Source: Photobacterium leiognathi
GTDB lineage: Bacteria; Pseudomonadota; Gammaproteobacteria; Enterobacterales; Vibrionaceae
Direction: 5' to 3'
NCBI RefSeq assembly: GCF_030685535.1
Contig: NZ_CP131601.1
Coordinates: 1,116,001-1,180,000 of the forward strand
DNA: 64,000 nucleotides
This document shows, one piece after another, positions 35,980 through 45,840 of the stretch (positions are counted from its first letter, which is position 1; every line of letters begins with the position of its first letter). The notes under the pieces were generated by a model. It ran no database searches, was not told where the DNA came from, and was given only the letters and a program-made list of their open reading frames with translations. The position numbers and the translations under genes were made by a program.

Positions 35980-36594
35980 TTATTCGTTTTCTTTTGGGTT
36001 TTGGCTTGTTACCCAATTTAAGGTGTGTGTTAGAAGCTCCGCCCCTTGGGTCGTTAAAATTGACTCTGGGTGGAATTGAAAGCCACAAACCTTATCTTCT
36101 TCGTTAAGTACTGCCATGACTAAGCCATCAACATCAGCGATAGTTGCTAGGCTTGCAGGTACTTCTGTTGCAACCAAAGAGTGGTAACGAGCAATAGAAA
36201 GCGGGTTAGGCAAGTGACCAAACACCTTATGTTGGTTATGGCTCATCATTGCCGCTTTACCATGGACAATTTCACCAGCGCCGGAAACTTTACCGCCGTA
36301 GGCTTCAACAATGGCTTGGTGGCCTAAACAGATCCCAATCATCGGGACTTTGCCTTTTACACGCAGGATTAATTCCGGCATACAGCCAGCATCGGCTGGT
36401 GCGCCAGGTCCCGGTGATAGCACTAAAACGGGATTTGTTTTTTCAGCCAGTGCGTTTTCAACTTGCTCTGCGGATAAGTTATTACGGTAGATTGTTACTG
36501 GGTGACCGAGTGAGCGAAATTGATCAACAAGGTTATAAGTAAACGAATCAAAGTTATCGAGTAGCACAATATGGGCTGGGGTTGCGTTTGTCAT
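35980..36594 (-). CDS. trpG: Anthranilate synthase glutaminase subunit
   Basis: 204 aa. It supplies ammonia from glutamine to TrpE. The class I amidotransferase triad is visible: Cys in GICLGHQA, His and Glu in FQFHPES. AAGGAGAA lies before the ATG. It is a free-standing gene 11 bases after trpE. Confidence 0.97.
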   Translation of the reverse strand: MTNATPAHIVLLDNFDSFTYNLVDQFRSLGHPVTIYRNNLSAEQVENALAEKTNPVLVLSPGPGAPADAGCMPELILRVKGKVPMIGICLGHQAIVEAYGGKVSGAGEIVHGKAAMMSHNQHKVFGHLPNPLSIARYHSLVATEVPASLATIADVDGLVMAVLNEEDKVCGFQFHPESILTTQGAELLTHTLNWVTSQNPKENE

Positions 36595-36605
36595 TGTGGT
36601 TCTCC

Positions 36606-38201
36606 TTAACCTTGATGTGCAGTGCGAATGGCGTTAATCACAGCTTGGGCTTTACCGCGTGTTTCATCGGCTTCGGCTTGAGGTACGGAATCGTAAACCA
36701 CACCAGCGCCTGCTTGGACACTGGCAATGCCATTTTCAACGTAAGCAGAACGGATCACGATACAGGTATCCATATCACCATGACCTGTAAGGTAGCCGAC
36801 AGCTCCGCCATAACTACCACGACGGCGTTGCTCAACATCACGGATAAGCTGCATAGCACGAATCTTTGGCGCACCTGTTAATGTGCCCATGTTCATACAG
36901 GCTTGATAAGCATGCAGGGCATCAAGATCGCTACGCAGTTGACCAACCACACGAGAAACTAAATGCATTACGTGGCTATAGCGATCAACTTTGAGTAAAT
37001 CTGCAACATAACGGCTTCCTGCTTCACTGATCCTTGCGACATCATTACGAGCTAGATCTACCAGCATCATGTGTTCAGCGTTTTCTTTGGTATCGCAACG
37101 CAGTTCCAGTTCAATGCGACCATCTAAATCAAGATTGATTGAGCCATCGCTATTTTTACCACGAGGACGTGTTCCTGCTATTGGGTAGATTTCTACCTGA
37201 TTTGAATCAGAGCAATATTTGAGTGCACTTTCAGGGGATGCGCCAAACAAGGTGAAGTCTGAGTCTTGTAAAAAGAACATGTATGGACTTGGGTTGCCAA
37301 CTTTAAGCGCTTTGTATGCCGCCAGTGGAGAAGGGCATGGCAAGGTAAATTGGCGTGATGGCACTACTTGGAATACATCACCACTGATCACGAACTGCTT
37401 GAGATTATCGACCGTTTGGCAGAAATCTTCGTCATTGATAGAAGCGACAGGTTCACATTGAGCAAGTACTTGTGCTGGTGGCACTGGCTGTGGATTTAAA
37501 CAGATCTCTTTAATCGCTTGCAGGCGACGACTTAAATCGTGATAGCTATTGGTGTAATGCTCGCCACCAAACAAGGTCGCTTGTAGTGTGCCTTTGCGGC
37601 GTTGGTGATCGACAATCAACAAAGTTTCAGCAATATAGAAGATATAGTCAGGACAGTTATTGTCTTGTTTCACTTCCGGTAACGGTTCAAAGTCTGCCAC
37701 TAAGTCGTATGCAAAAAGCCCACCTAAGAATAAGGCTTCTTTCGGGTGATGCTTGGTATCAAATGCGTTTTGGATCAAACGCAACGCATCAAATGATGAT
37801 GTTTGTCGTAAGCGGCTATCTTCATCAATATCATGGGCATTAGATGGAAATACCAGCGTTAAGGTCTTTTCATCCAAGATTGCTTTAATATCGCTCAGTA
37901 GTTGGTTTTGTAAATGGGTAATAACATTCACACCATTACCGGTTAAGGCTTCTAGCGTCACTTCCTTACCACGGCAAACAATACGCACTGCCGCATCGAC
38001 GAGCATTAAGCTTTTTAGATCTTGCTTAGAATCAACTTCTGCTGATTCTAATAAAAGGTTGTGCGGGCGATCGCCACAAACTGAAAAGTACAGTTCAGTG
38101 GGATCGGCAACATAAGGTACATCAAGGCTGAGAAGATCGATCTCATTAGCAGCTAATGTGTTTTGCCCTAGTGGATGATTTCCTATTGAGTGAGTATTCA
38201 C
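36606..38201 (-). CDS. trpE: Anthranilate synthase component I
   Basis: 531 aa. It makes anthranilate from chorismate. The LLLES motif of the tryptophan feedback site and the chorismate-binding end ([22 protein letters not shown]) are intact. The start is a GTG at 38201 that overlaps the TGA of the DAHP synthase gene (GTGA), which argues for translational coupling. Second structural gene of the operon. Confidence 0.97.
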   Translation of the reverse strand: MNTHSIGNHPLGQNTLAANEIDLLSLDVPYVADPTELYFSVCGDRPHNLLLESAEVDSKQDLKSLMLVDAAVRIVCRGKEVTLEALTGNGVNVITHLQNQLLSDIKAILDEKTLTLVFPSNAHDIDEDSRLRQTSSFDALRLIQNAFDTKHHPKEALFLGGLFAYDLVADFEPLPEVKQDNNCPDYIFYIAETLLIVDHQRRKGTLQATLFGGEHYTNSYHDLSRRLQAIKEICLNPQPVPPAQVLAQCEPVASINDEDFCQTVDNLKQFVISGDVFQVVPSRQFTLPCPSPLAAYKALKVGNPSPYMFFLQDSDFTLFGASPESALKYCSDSNQVEIYPIAGTRPRGKNSDGSINLDLDGRIELELRCDTKENAEHMMLVDLARNDVARISEAGSRYVADLLKVDRYSHVMHLVSRVVGQLRSDLDALHAYQACMNMGTLTGAPKIRAMQLIRDVEQRRRGSYGGAVGYLTGHGDMDTCIVIRSAYVENGIASVQAGAGVVYDSVPQAEADETRGKAQAVINAIRTAHQG

Positions 38202-39211
38202 AGCGTTCTCCCTGCCGCTTCCACAAACGGTTTTAATTCCTGCATTAATTGTTCAAACATTGGTGCAGTGAGTGCTTGATGACCATCAGATAAGGCTTCA
38301 CATGGATTTAAATGTGATTCGACAATGATGCCATCCGCCCCAACTGCGGCAGCCGCTCGTGAAAGTGGGATCACTAACTCACGAATTCCCGTTCCATGGC
38401 TTGGGTCGACCAGCACTGGTAAGTGGGTATGTTGCTTAAGGTAAGCGACTGCATTGAGATCCAATGTATTTCTTGTTGCTGTCTCAAAGGTGCGAATGCC
38501 ACGCTCACAAAGAATGATATTCGGGTTACCCGCGTCGTAAATGTACTCCGCAGCGAGTAGCAATTCCTCGATAGTGGCTGAAAGTCCGCGTTTGAGCAAG
38601 ATCGGTTTTTTACTTTCACCGACAATTTTTAACAATCCATAGTTTTGCATATTTCGCGCACCAATTTGAAAACAATCAACATATTGAGTCATTTTTTCAA
38701 CTTGGCTCACATCCATTACTTCAGAAACGGTTGGAATATCGAGCATGTCATTGGCTTGTTTTAACAATTTTAACCCTTCGACACCGAGACCTTGGAAATC
38801 ATAAGGGCTGGTACGTGGTTTATAAGCGCCGCCACGCAGTGCCATAGCACCATGGGATTTGACCATTTCAGCAACAGAGAGAAGTTGTTGCTCTGATTCG
38901 ACAGAGCAGGGGCCTGCAATAACGGCAAAACGATCACCACCAACAGCTGCTGAGCCAAAACGTACAACAGTATTGTGGGCTTGTACTTCTCGGCTAACCA
39001 ATTTGTATTTAGTCAGAATGGGTTTGACTGATTCAACTAGAGGATCGGCATGAATATTTAGGCTTTGTAGTACACGTTCATCACCTAATGCACCAAGTAC
39101 GATACGTTCGCTACCTGGCATATAAAGCGGTTTAAGACCAAGGCTCGCAATTTTCGTTAGGAGAATATTGGCATAAGCTTCTGTTGCTTGTGGTTTTAAG
39201 ACAATAATCAT
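38198..39211 (-). CDS. 3-deoxy-7-phosphoheptulonate (DAHP) synthase, type I-beta
   Basis: 337 aa. It condenses phosphoenolpyruvate and erythrose 4-phosphate, the first step of aromatic synthesis. The N-terminal ferredoxin/ACT-like regulatory domain (MIIVLKPQATEAY, about 1-75) and the barrel (GPCSVES, RGGAYKPRTSPYDFQG, LKRG, DPSHGTG, VESH) match the Thermotoga-type enzyme rather than E. coli AroF/G/H. Metal ligands Cys, His, Glu and Asp are present. The frame could be read further upstream to 39433, but that stretch is the trpL attenuator; AAGGA before the ATG at 39211 sets the start. It lies between the attenuator and trpE, so it shares tryptophan control. Confidence 0.93.
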   Translation of the reverse strand: MIIVLKPQATEAYANILLTKIASLGLKPLYMPGSERIVLGALGDERVLQSLNIHADPLVESVKPILTKYKLVSREVQAHNTVVRFGSAAVGGDRFAVIAGPCSVESEQQLLSVAEMVKSHGAMALRGGAYKPRTSPYDFQGLGVEGLKLLKQANDMLDIPTVSEVMDVSQVEKMTQYVDCFQIGARNMQNYGLLKIVGESKKPILLKRGLSATIEELLLAAEYIYDAGNPNIILCERGIRTFETATRNTLDLNAVAYLKQHTHLPVLVDPSHGTGIRELVIPLSRAAAAVGADGIIVESHLNPCEALSDGHQALTAPMFEQLMQELKPFVEAAGRTL

Positions 39212-39280
39212 AGGGCATCCTTGTTTAAATTCGCTTTGGTGACTGAATGTGTGTGATGTACCGCTAAAGTGTTGAGTTAT

Positions 39281-39308
39281 AAAAAAGCCCGCGAAGGCTG
39301 CGGGCTTG
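39281..39308 (-). terminator. trp attenuator
   Basis: Minus-strand hairpin AAGCCCGC/GCGGGCTT with a 7-base loop followed by a T-run, 40 bases past the leader peptide stop. A competing segment CGGGCT at 39343-39348 can pair with AGCCCG of the terminator's first arm, giving the antiterminator when the ribosome stalls at the Trp codons. Confidence 0.9.
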
Positions 39309-39347
39309 TTGTTCTTTTGCTCTAAATACAGCAATTCACACAGCCCG

Positions 39348-39413
39348 TTAATGGGAGTGCCACCACCAATTATTGAAGAAAACGCATTGTTGCTGGTGAA
39401 TTTGCTGTACCAT
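39348..39413 (-). CDS. trpL: trp operon leader peptide
   Basis: 21 codons starting MVQQIHQQQ and ending NNWWWHSH, with three Trp codons in a row near the end, followed by TAA. AGGA lies 8 bases before the ATG. It precedes the attenuator hairpin, the classic arrangement by which charged tRNA-Trp levels set read-through into the operon. Confidence 0.93.
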   Translation of the reverse strand: MVQQIHQQQCVFFNNWWWHSH

Positions 39414-39507
39414 GTAAGAGTCCTATTAGGCATTAGTTACATTTTTGCTATCAGGTTAATTAACCCAATCAGCAGAACAATCAAGTATTTGGTTACTTGG
39501 TATTTAT

Positions 39508-39541
39508 GTACTAGTAAACTAGTTCACGATTATAAAGTCAA
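39508..39541 (-). promoter_or_regulatory. trp promoter with overlapping TrpR operator
   Basis: On the minus strand: TTGACT (39541-39536), 17-base spacer, TTTACT (39518-39513). The palindrome GAACTAGTTTACTAGTAC (39525-39508) covers the -10 and differs from the E. coli trp operator by one base. The layout copies E. coli. Bound TrpR would block RNA polymerase. The divergent rnm gene starts 11 bases beyond. Confidence 0.92.
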
Positions 39542-39552
39542 GAATAAAACTT

Positions 39553-40443
39553 ATGTTGTTTGATTTACACAGCCATACTACAGCGTCAGACGGTCGCTTA
39601 ACGCCGCAAGAGTTGGTTCGACGTGCCGTAGATATGCGGGTCGATATCCTTGCTATTACTGATCACGATACAGTTGCTGGCTTACATGAAGCCCATAGCG
39701 TGATTGAGCAAGAAGACTTGCCGATCACATTAATCAACGGTATTGAGATATCTACCGTATGGCAAAACTTTGATATTCATATAGTTGGGCTTAATATAGA
39801 TCCAAATAATCCCGCATTACTTTCATTTATAGGGGAACAGGCGGAACGTCGTCTTGCTCGTGCAAAAGAAATCGGTGCGCGATTAGAAAAAAATAGAATG
39901 CCAGGCGCTTATGAAGGGGCAGCAGCATTAGCTAGTGATGCATCGGTTACTCGTGCTCATTTTGCACGATGGATTGTCGATCAAGGCTATGCTAAGACAA
40001 TGCAGGCTGTTTTTAAGAAATTCTTAACCCGTGGTAACCCTGGTTACGTGCCGCCTAATTGGGGCACGATTGCCGAGGCGATTGAGATTATCCATCAAGC
40101 AGGTGGTAAAGCCGTTATTGCGCATCCTGGTCGTTACAACATGACGGCAAAATGGCTAAAACGCTTGATCCAACACTTTATTGAAGTGGGTGGTGATGGA
40201 ATGGAAGTTGCCCAGCCTCAACAAGCGCAACAAGAACGACGTACCTTAGGGGATTACGCCATACAATATAATTTACTTGCTTCACAAGGTTCTGATTTCC
40301 ACTATCAATCACCGTGGACGGAATTAGGACGTAACTTGTGGCTACCAAAAGATGTGCCAGCAATTTGGCATGACTGGGAAGTGGAGAAAAAGCGAGTAGA
40401 GGTAGAGATTCAAGTTGAAGCTGCTGCCTCAAAGGAGGAATAA
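39553..40443 (+). CDS. rnm: RNase AM (YciV), 5'-3' exoribonuclease, PHP domain
   Basis: 296 aa. Metal-binding PHP motifs: [11 protein letters not shown] at the start, ITDHDT, GIEIST, HPGRYN and SDFHYQSPW near the end. It trims 5' ends of rRNA precursors and degrades short RNAs (known for E. coli Rnm). It overlaps yciO by one base (TAATG) and is divergent from the trp operon, as in E. coli. Confidence 0.93.
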   Translation: MLFDLHSHTTASDGRLTPQELVRRAVDMRVDILAITDHDTVAGLHEAHSVIEQEDLPITLINGIEISTVWQNFDIHIVGLNIDPNNPALLSFIGEQAERRLARAKEIGARLEKNRMPGAYEGAAALASDASVTRAHFARWIVDQGYAKTMQAVFKKFLTRGNPGYVPPNWGTIAEAIEIIHQAGGKAVIAHPGRYNMTAKWLKRLIQHFIEVGGDGMEVAQPQQAQQERRTLGDYAIQYNLLASQGSDFHYQSPWTELGRNLWLPKDVPAIWHDWEVEKKRVEVEIQVEAAASKEE

Positions 40444-41063
40444 TGAGTCAATTTTTTTACGTGCATCCCGAAACCCCACAAGCACGCTTAATTAAGCAAG
40501 CGGTAGAAATTATTAAAAATGGCGGTGTGGTGGTGTACCCAACAGATTCTGGTTATGCACTAGGGTGTCAGCTTGAAAATAAAGCGGCACTAGAGCGTAT
40601 TTGCCAAATTCGTCGCTTAAACGAAAAGCATAATTTCACGTTGTTGTGTCGTGACTTATCAGAGCTATCTTTGTACACCCGTGTTGATAACGTTGCGTTC
40701 CGTTTACTACGTAATAATACGCCGGGTGCTTATACTTTTATTTTTAAAGGTACTAAAGAAGTTCCACGTCGTTTAATGAACGCTAAGCGTAAAACAATCG
40801 GTATTCGTGTGCCTGATAATGTGATTGCTTTAGCGTTACTTGAAGCGTTAGGTGAGCCGTTAATGTCAACGTCTTTGATTCTGCCGGGTAATGATACGAC
40901 GGAATCTGATCCAGATGAAATCCGCGACAAACTAGAACATGCCGTTGATTTGATCATGCATGGTGGTTACTTAGGTGAGCAACCAACCACAGTGATTGAT
41001 TTCAGTGATGGTGAAATTGATGTTGTTCGTGTTGGCGCTGGTGATGTGACACCGTTTGAGTAA
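40443..41063 (+). CDS. yciO: YciO, Sua5/YrdC-family protein
   Basis: 206 aa with the YrdC fold that binds ATP and L-threonine: VVYPTDSGYALGC at the N-terminus and KRKTIGIRVPDN mid-protein. YciO is a paralogue of TsaC, with poorly defined cellular role in tRNA t6A synthesis. Translationally coupled to rnm. Confidence 0.94.
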   Translation: MSQFFYVHPETPQARLIKQAVEIIKNGGVVVYPTDSGYALGCQLENKAALERICQIRRLNEKHNFTLLCRDLSELSLYTRVDNVAFRLLRNNTPGAYTFIFKGTKEVPRRLMNAKRKTIGIRVPDNVIALALLEALGEPLMSTSLILPGNDTTESDPDEIRDKLEHAVDLIMHGGYLGEQPTTVIDFSDGEIDVVRVGAGDVTPFE

Positions 41064-41076
41064 ATATTGATAATAC

Positions 41077-41112
41077 AAAAAAGCGTGTCTTAGATAAACT
41101 AAGGTACGCTTT
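41077..41112. terminator. Bidirectional terminator
   Basis: AAAGCGTGTCTTAG faces CTAAGGTACGCTTT around a 4-base loop (one mismatch), A/T-runs on both sides, between the convergent yciO and beta-barrel genes. It touches the stop of the minus gene. Confidence 0.75.
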
Positions 41113-42121
41113 AATAATTAAAATACAGAACGAAACTAGCTCCACGATAGTGACTGTGGCTATTAATATTTAAACCCAAACCAAGATTATCAATCCAGTC
41201 TGTTTTAAATGGCTTATCTACTAGCCATCCAACTGCCCACTCATAATAATGAGATGTATCCATTGCGATTTGTGCTCTACTACCTAAATCAATGCGATTT
41301 AATTGAGTAAAAAACTTGTGTTTTTTAGTTAGGAAATTGCGTGATGGTATCCAATATAACTCTATACCATTTGTGAAATACCAACCTTCAGGATTACCGG
41401 CGTCGCCGAAATTGGCATCTCCCCAACTATGACCCAAAAAATATTGCCATTGTGTAATTAGGTTATAGCCACCCCATTGATAAGGCTGTCTAAACGTGAT
41501 TGAGAGTTCTGGTTCAGCCAGTAAAGACCAGAACGAGGTAGATGGAAAAGTATCACCAAAAACAAAATCAAAAAAAGCTCGAACTTCAGGGTCATTAATC
41601 GTAACGTTACTTTCATAGTAGAGGAGATGAAAATGGACACCTCCACTAAATAGCCAATTATCCTTTAACTCTCGTTTGTAGCGATACCCTACCATTGCTT
41701 TGTAATGAGACTCTTGCGAATTAATAAAAGCATTAGGATCGCTTTCTTCATTATCTTCTTTAATGATTAATGCACTTAGACCAGATAGCAATTGATGCTG
41801 CGTTGTGTCAGTTTTTTTGAGTGTATAATTAAAAGGAATAGAAAGAGATCGAAGGGTTTCTCTTTGTTTGAGTGAGTTGATGTCACCTAATATGTTGTTG
41901 TCAGTACCAAATATGGAGTTGGGATTAAATTGAAATAAACCAACAGTGAAAATATCACTATTGGCTAACACCATTGCTCTTGCTACTTTTTTTTCATAAA
42001 ACTGTTCTAATGAGGGGTAGCTCTGTGCTTTGACTAAGACAGAATAAAAAGAAATACTAATAATTAGAATTAAAATAAGTCTACGTATTAAATAATATAA
42101 TATGTATTGAATATTTAACAT
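41111..42121 (-). CDS. Probable solitary outer-membrane beta-barrel protein
   Basis: 336 aa from the chosen ATG. A signal sequence (LILILIISISFYSVLVKAQS) is followed by alternating aromatic/polar strands and a C-terminal aromatic residue (GASFVLYFNY), as in outer-membrane barrels. It looks like the 'solitary autotransporter beta-barrel' proteins of vibrios; I recognise the style more than the exact family. The frame is open further upstream to 42268, but that part is not convincing. An ATG at 42133 is also possible, with AAAGG only two bases before it. It interrupts the yciO-rluB neighbourhood. Confidence 0.6.
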   Translation of the reverse strand: MLNIQYILYYLIRRLILILIISISFYSVLVKAQSYPSLEQFYEKKVARAMVLANSDIFTVGLFQFNPNSIFGTDNNILGDINSLKQRETLRSLSIPFNYTLKKTDTTQHQLLSGLSALIIKEDNEESDPNAFINSQESHYKAMVGYRYKRELKDNWLFSGGVHFHLLYYESNVTINDPEVRAFFDFVFGDTFPSTSFWSLLAEPELSITFRQPYQWGGYNLITQWQYFLGHSWGDANFGDAGNPEGWYFTNGIELYWIPSRNFLTKKHKFFTQLNRIDLGSRAQIAMDTSHYYEWAVGWLVDKPFKTDWIDNLGLGLNINSHSHYRGASFVLYFNY

Positions 42122-42472
42122 GACGTTTCTCATCACCTTTCTTAAGAAAAATATAGGGAAAATCTGATTGTGCAATATGTTAAATTTGCGATAACAATGG
42201 ATAAAGCTTGTTAATAGAAGAAGTGGGTAGTGATGCCAATATTGTTGATAGAGTCTATATTTTTTCATAGCTAATTAAGCCTTGCTTTGGCATAATGCGC
42301 GCCCATATTCTGATTTATGTTGAGTGTTAAAACCTCACACAGAATCCAAATTATTGCTATTCGCATAAATCATTTTGGTGTTCTAATTTACTGATTATAA
42401 AAGTGAATTAAAGTCCGAGATGTTTTGATGAGTATTTCGACGCCTGTGAAGGCGACAAAGGTTTGTCTAAAA
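42122..42472. other. Intergenic region upstream of rluB
   Basis: 351 AT-rich bases between the divergent beta-barrel and rluB genes. Promoters of both must lie here; I see no distinct operator or RNA gene. Confidence 0.5.
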
Positions 42473-43567
42473 ATGAGTGAAAAATTACAGAAGGTATTGG
42501 CACGAGCTGGTCAAGGTTCACGTCGTGAAATCGAACTAATGATCCAAAACGGCCGCGTAAGTGTTGATGGTGTTGTAGCAAAACTTGGCGATCGTCTTGA
42601 AGATATGACTGCAAACGTACGTGTGGATGGTCACCGTATTGAGCTTATCTCTTCAGATGAAGAAATCTGCCGTATTTTGGCGTACAACAAGCCAGAAGGT
42701 GAGTTATGTACTCGTCACGATCCTGAAGGTCGCCGTACTGTATTTGATCGTCTTCCTCGCTTAAATACTGGTCGCTGGGTATCGGTAGGTCGTCTTGATG
42801 CGAACACATCAGGTCTACTGTTATTCACTACTGATGGTGAGCTTGCAAACCGTCTAATGCACCCAAGCCGTACGGTTGAGCGTGAATACATGGTGCGTGT
42901 ATTCGGTGACGTGACTGAGCAAATGGTGAAGAACCTTGTAAAAGGTGTTGAACTAGAAGATGGTTTAGCACGTTTTGAAGATGTGGTTTACGCTGGTGGT
43001 GAAGGTATGAACCATACTTTCTACGTTGTGATCACTGAAGGTCGTAACCGTGAGGTACGTCGTTTATGGGATTCACAAGGCGTAACCGTAAGCCGTCTTA
43101 AGCGTGTTCGTTACGGTGATGTTTACCTAACGAAAGACATGCCTCGTGGTGGTTGGAGCGAGCTAGAGCTAAAAGAAGTAAACGAACTTCGCGCAACAGT
43201 AGAGCTACCACCTGAGACTGAAACGGCACTGACTGTTGAAGGTCAAAAGCGTAAGAAAGGTATTCGCCAAATTCGTCGTGCTGTTCGTCGTCACGAAGAG
43301 CGTATTGAAACAGGTAATGGTAACGCCCGTGGTCGTCGTGGTCGTAACAACGATCGTCGTAACCCAGGTGCTAGCCGTAACGCAGAAGTTGAGTCACAGC
43401 AAAACGAACGTCGTGGTAGCGGTCGTTCACAACCTGCAAAGGGTCGTGACAACCGAAATGACAGTGGTAAGCCACAGTCATCAGGTAAGCGTAAGCCTTC
43501 AGGCAATGCAGCTAACCGCCGTAATCCGTTAGCGAACAAGCCTGCAAAACAACGTACTCGTAAGTAA
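42473..43567 (+). CDS. rluB: 23S rRNA pseudouridine(2605) synthase RluB
   Basis: 364 aa. S4 RNA-binding domain at residues 1-60 ([17 protein letters not shown]), then the RsuA-type catalytic core with [18 protein letters not shown] (Asp near 106). The last 95 residues are Arg/Asn/Gly-rich and probably disordered ([20 protein letters not shown]). An in-frame ATG at 42428 exists, but the S4 domain start and family alignment favour 42473. A terminator follows. Confidence 0.93.
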   Translation: MSEKLQKVLARAGQGSRREIELMIQNGRVSVDGVVAKLGDRLEDMTANVRVDGHRIELISSDEEICRILAYNKPEGELCTRHDPEGRRTVFDRLPRLNTGRWVSVGRLDANTSGLLLFTTDGELANRLMHPSRTVEREYMVRVFGDVTEQMVKNLVKGVELEDGLARFEDVVYAGGEGMNHTFYVVITEGRNREVRRLWDSQGVTVSRLKRVRYGDVYLTKDMPRGGWSELELKEVNELRATVELPPETETALTVEGQKRKKGIRQIRRAVRRHEERIETGNGNARGRRGRNNDRRNPGASRNAEVESQQNERRGSGRSQPAKGRDNRNDSGKPQSSGKRKPSGNAANRRNPLANKPAKQRTRK

Positions 43568-43595
43568 TCTTAGATTTAATACGAGACTGATTAAT

Positions 43596-43623
43596 AAAAA
43601 ACCGACCTCGCGTCGGTTTTTTT
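43596..43623 (+). terminator. Terminator of rluB
   Basis: AAAACCGAC/GTCGGTTTT stem with a 5-base loop and a seven-T run. Confidence 0.9.
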
Positions 43624-43815
43624 GTATCCTGAAAATGACGTGGTATAACCAAGTGATACTTTTCAAAAGTACTAAATAATTGCTGTGATGCATTTTATAT
43701 CTAGTAAGCTTCAAGGTGTATAGATCTAAGCCAATAGGCTGAGGTCTAACTATGATGTTGCAGGTATATAGTGAAGGGATTCGGAACGAATAACGAATAA
43801 TATGTGAGTGTAACA

Positions 43816-44697
43816 ATGTTAGAGGCATTAAAAGGGCAACAACGGGGCCGATTGATCACCCTGTTGGGTGTGATTGTCTTAAGTTTTGATACGTTACTCG
43901 TCCGTTTAATAGACAGTAGTGAGTGGACATTGATCTTCTGGCGAGGATTTTTGCCTGCAGTTATGTTGTTTACGGTGCAGTGGTTCACTGATAGAAAAGT
44001 GATCACTCAGCATTTGCTGCGTCCATCGTTGTTAACCTTGATCACTGCAGGTTTGTTTAGTGCATCGACTATCTGCTTTGTGCTCTCACTGGATAATACT
44101 CAAGTCGCGAGTACCTTGGTGATCACTAATACAGCGCCATTATTTACCGCTGTTATTGGCTTCTTTTTCTTAAAAGAAAAGCTAGATAAGGCAACGGTAC
44201 TGGCAATTATTATTGCTGTTGGTGGGATTGGTCTTGTCTTTGGTTATCACCCAACGGTAGATGAGCTTCGTGGCGACTCTCTAGCGCTTGTCTCAGCGAT
44301 TGCTATTGCGGTGTACCTTGTTGCGTTGCGTAAAACTCAAGGGCAGCTAGGCTCTGTTTACATCATCCTTGCAGGGGTATTTACCTCGATTATTTCACTG
44401 TCTGTCGGTGCGAAACCTTTCGCACTCGATATGCGTCAAGCGATAGAGATGTTTTTATTGGGCGGCGTTGTGATCCCATTGTCTTTCTATTTGATTGCTT
44501 ATGGGCCTCGCTATTTACCCGCAGCGGAAACAAGCTTGATCTTATTGCTTGAAGTGTTATTTGGTCCATTATTAGTGTGGCTGATTGTTGGTGAAACACC
44601 GACTTCTAATGTGTTATTAGGCTCTGCTGTTGTAGTGCTAACCTTGTCAGGATTATTTGCTTGGCAATGGAGAAAACAACTCAAAAGTAGCCAATAG
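43816..44697 (+). CDS. EamA/DMT-family transporter
   Basis: 293 aa with ten membrane segments and two EamA repeats (residues about 10-140 and 150-285). The segment ITNTAPLFTAVIGFFFLKEKL is typical of the first repeat. Substrate unknown; such exporters handle metabolites or amino acids. A GTG at 43804 could also serve; I chose the ATG at 43816. It replaces btuR/yciQ of the E. coli block. Confidence 0.85.
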   Translation: MLEALKGQQRGRLITLLGVIVLSFDTLLVRLIDSSEWTLIFWRGFLPAVMLFTVQWFTDRKVITQHLLRPSLLTLITAGLFSASTICFVLSLDNTQVASTLVITNTAPLFTAVIGFFFLKEKLDKATVLAIIIAVGGIGLVFGYHPTVDELRGDSLALVSAIAIAVYLVALRKTQGQLGSVYIILAGVFTSIISLSVGAKPFALDMRQAIEMFLLGGVVIPLSFYLIAYGPRYLPAAETSLILLLEVLFGPLLVWLIVGETPTSNVLLGSAVVVLTLSGLFAWQWRKQLKSSQ

Positions 44698-44719
44698 AAA
44701 ATAAGATATTTAGATATAG

Positions 44720-44746
44720 AAAAGCCGACGTTTGTGTCGGCTTTTT
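44720..44746. terminator. Bidirectional terminator
   Basis: AAAAGCCGAC/GTCGGCTTTT with a 6-base loop between the convergent EamA and yciK genes. Confidence 0.85.
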
Positions 44747-44794
44747 CGTTTAAATAACAATGAATAAGTTCGTTTAAATAACAATGAATAAGCT
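44747..44794. repeat. 24-bp tandem duplication
   Basis: Two copies of a 24-base unit beginning CGTTTAAATAACAATGAATA, one mismatch, just past the yciK stop region. Probably a slippage duplication. Confidence 0.85.
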
Positions 44795-44800
44795 TAGTTG

Positions 44801-45574
44801 TTACTCTTCTTCTTCGTTGCTAAACGCTGGTTTTAGCTTTGGTTGCGCGTCAATACATTTACCTGAAACGTGTTGGCTTTCTGGCCCCATTAAGTAAAGG
44901 TATAACGGCATAATATCTTTGGGTGTTTTTAGTTGTGTAACATCTTCTGCTGGAAACGCTTGCGCGCGCATACCTGTACGTGTGCCGCCAGGATTAATGG
45001 CGTTCACTTTCACATTGGTATTGCTGAGCTCGTCGGCTAACACTTGCATCATGCCTTCAGTCGCAAATTTAGAAATTGCGTAGCTGCCCCAGAATGCACG
45101 ACCACTGTGACCAACGGTGGATGATGTAAATACAATACGACCATCAGGGGCTTTCTTAATCAACGGAATAATCGCTTGTGTGAGCAAGAACTGCGCTTTC
45201 ACGTTTACTTGCATCACATCATCAAATGTTGATTCTTCAATTTGCTCTAATGGGCTTAAAACGCCAAGGAGGCCAGCATTGTGTAGCACGCCATCTAAAC
45301 GTCCAAATTGTTGTTCGATGGTATCGACCATATCCAAGTAATGTTGCTTGGTTGCGCCCATTAAATCTAATGGAATGATAGCGGGCTGGATGTAGCCTAA
45401 GGCTTCAATTTCATCATAAACAGCTTCTAATTTTGCGACTGTTCTTCCCAATAAAATGACAGTTGCACCATGAGCTGCGTATTGAATAGCGGCTTCGCGT
45501 CCAATGCCGTCACCTGCACCAGTAACTAAAATAACGCGATCTTTGAGAGAGTCTGCAGCGATCTGGTATTCCAC
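44801..45574 (-). CDS. yciK: YciK, short-chain dehydrogenase/reductase
   Basis: 257 aa. NAD(P)-binding VTGAGDGIGREAA near the N-terminus, HNAG, and the catalytic Ser (SSTVGHSG) with YAISK. The family oxidises or reduces small carbonyls; the YciK substrate is unknown. It is divergent from sohB, as in E. coli. Confidence 0.93.
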   Translation of the reverse strand: MEYQIAADSLKDRVILVTGAGDGIGREAAIQYAAHGATVILLGRTVAKLEAVYDEIEALGYIQPAIIPLDLMGATKQHYLDMVDTIEQQFGRLDGVLHNAGLLGVLSPLEQIEESTFDDVMQVNVKAQFLLTQAIIPLIKKAPDGRIVFTSSTVGHSGRAFWGSYAISKFATEGMMQVLADELSNTNVKVNAINPGGTRTGMRAQAFPAEDVTQLKTPKDIMPLYLYLMGPESQHVSGKCIDAQPKLKPAFSNEEEE

Positions 45575-45840
45575 ATTAGCTTCCTTCTTATGTTGTTTTT
45601 ATTGTTATTCGGTTGAAATTTAGTCTAAAACTGCACCAAGTATTGAGCTTGGTAAAAATATAGATTACTACTAACGAAACATATCAGAATTTACTAGCTG
45701 AGAGAATTTCCTTTCATCTTAAGTCGTGATCTATGGTCGGATTCATTTTCTTTTTCTGAAAGAGAAGATAGCGATGAAAGTGATATCCCAGTTACAATAC
45801 GTTATGGCGCTTTTGTATTGCCAACAAAGAGGATTGGATA

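Noticed and set aside
39212..39433. N-terminal extension of DAHP synthase to 39433
   Set aside because: The extension translates the trpL leader and attenuator hairpin; the family start and an AAGGA site are at 39211.
42122..42268. N-terminal extension of the beta-barrel protein to 42268
   Set aside because: It would place a Tyr/His-rich stretch ahead of the signal sequence, which is not plausible for an exported protein.
43291..43539. Minus-strand frame inside rluB
   Set aside because: Shadow of the Arg-rich RluB tail.
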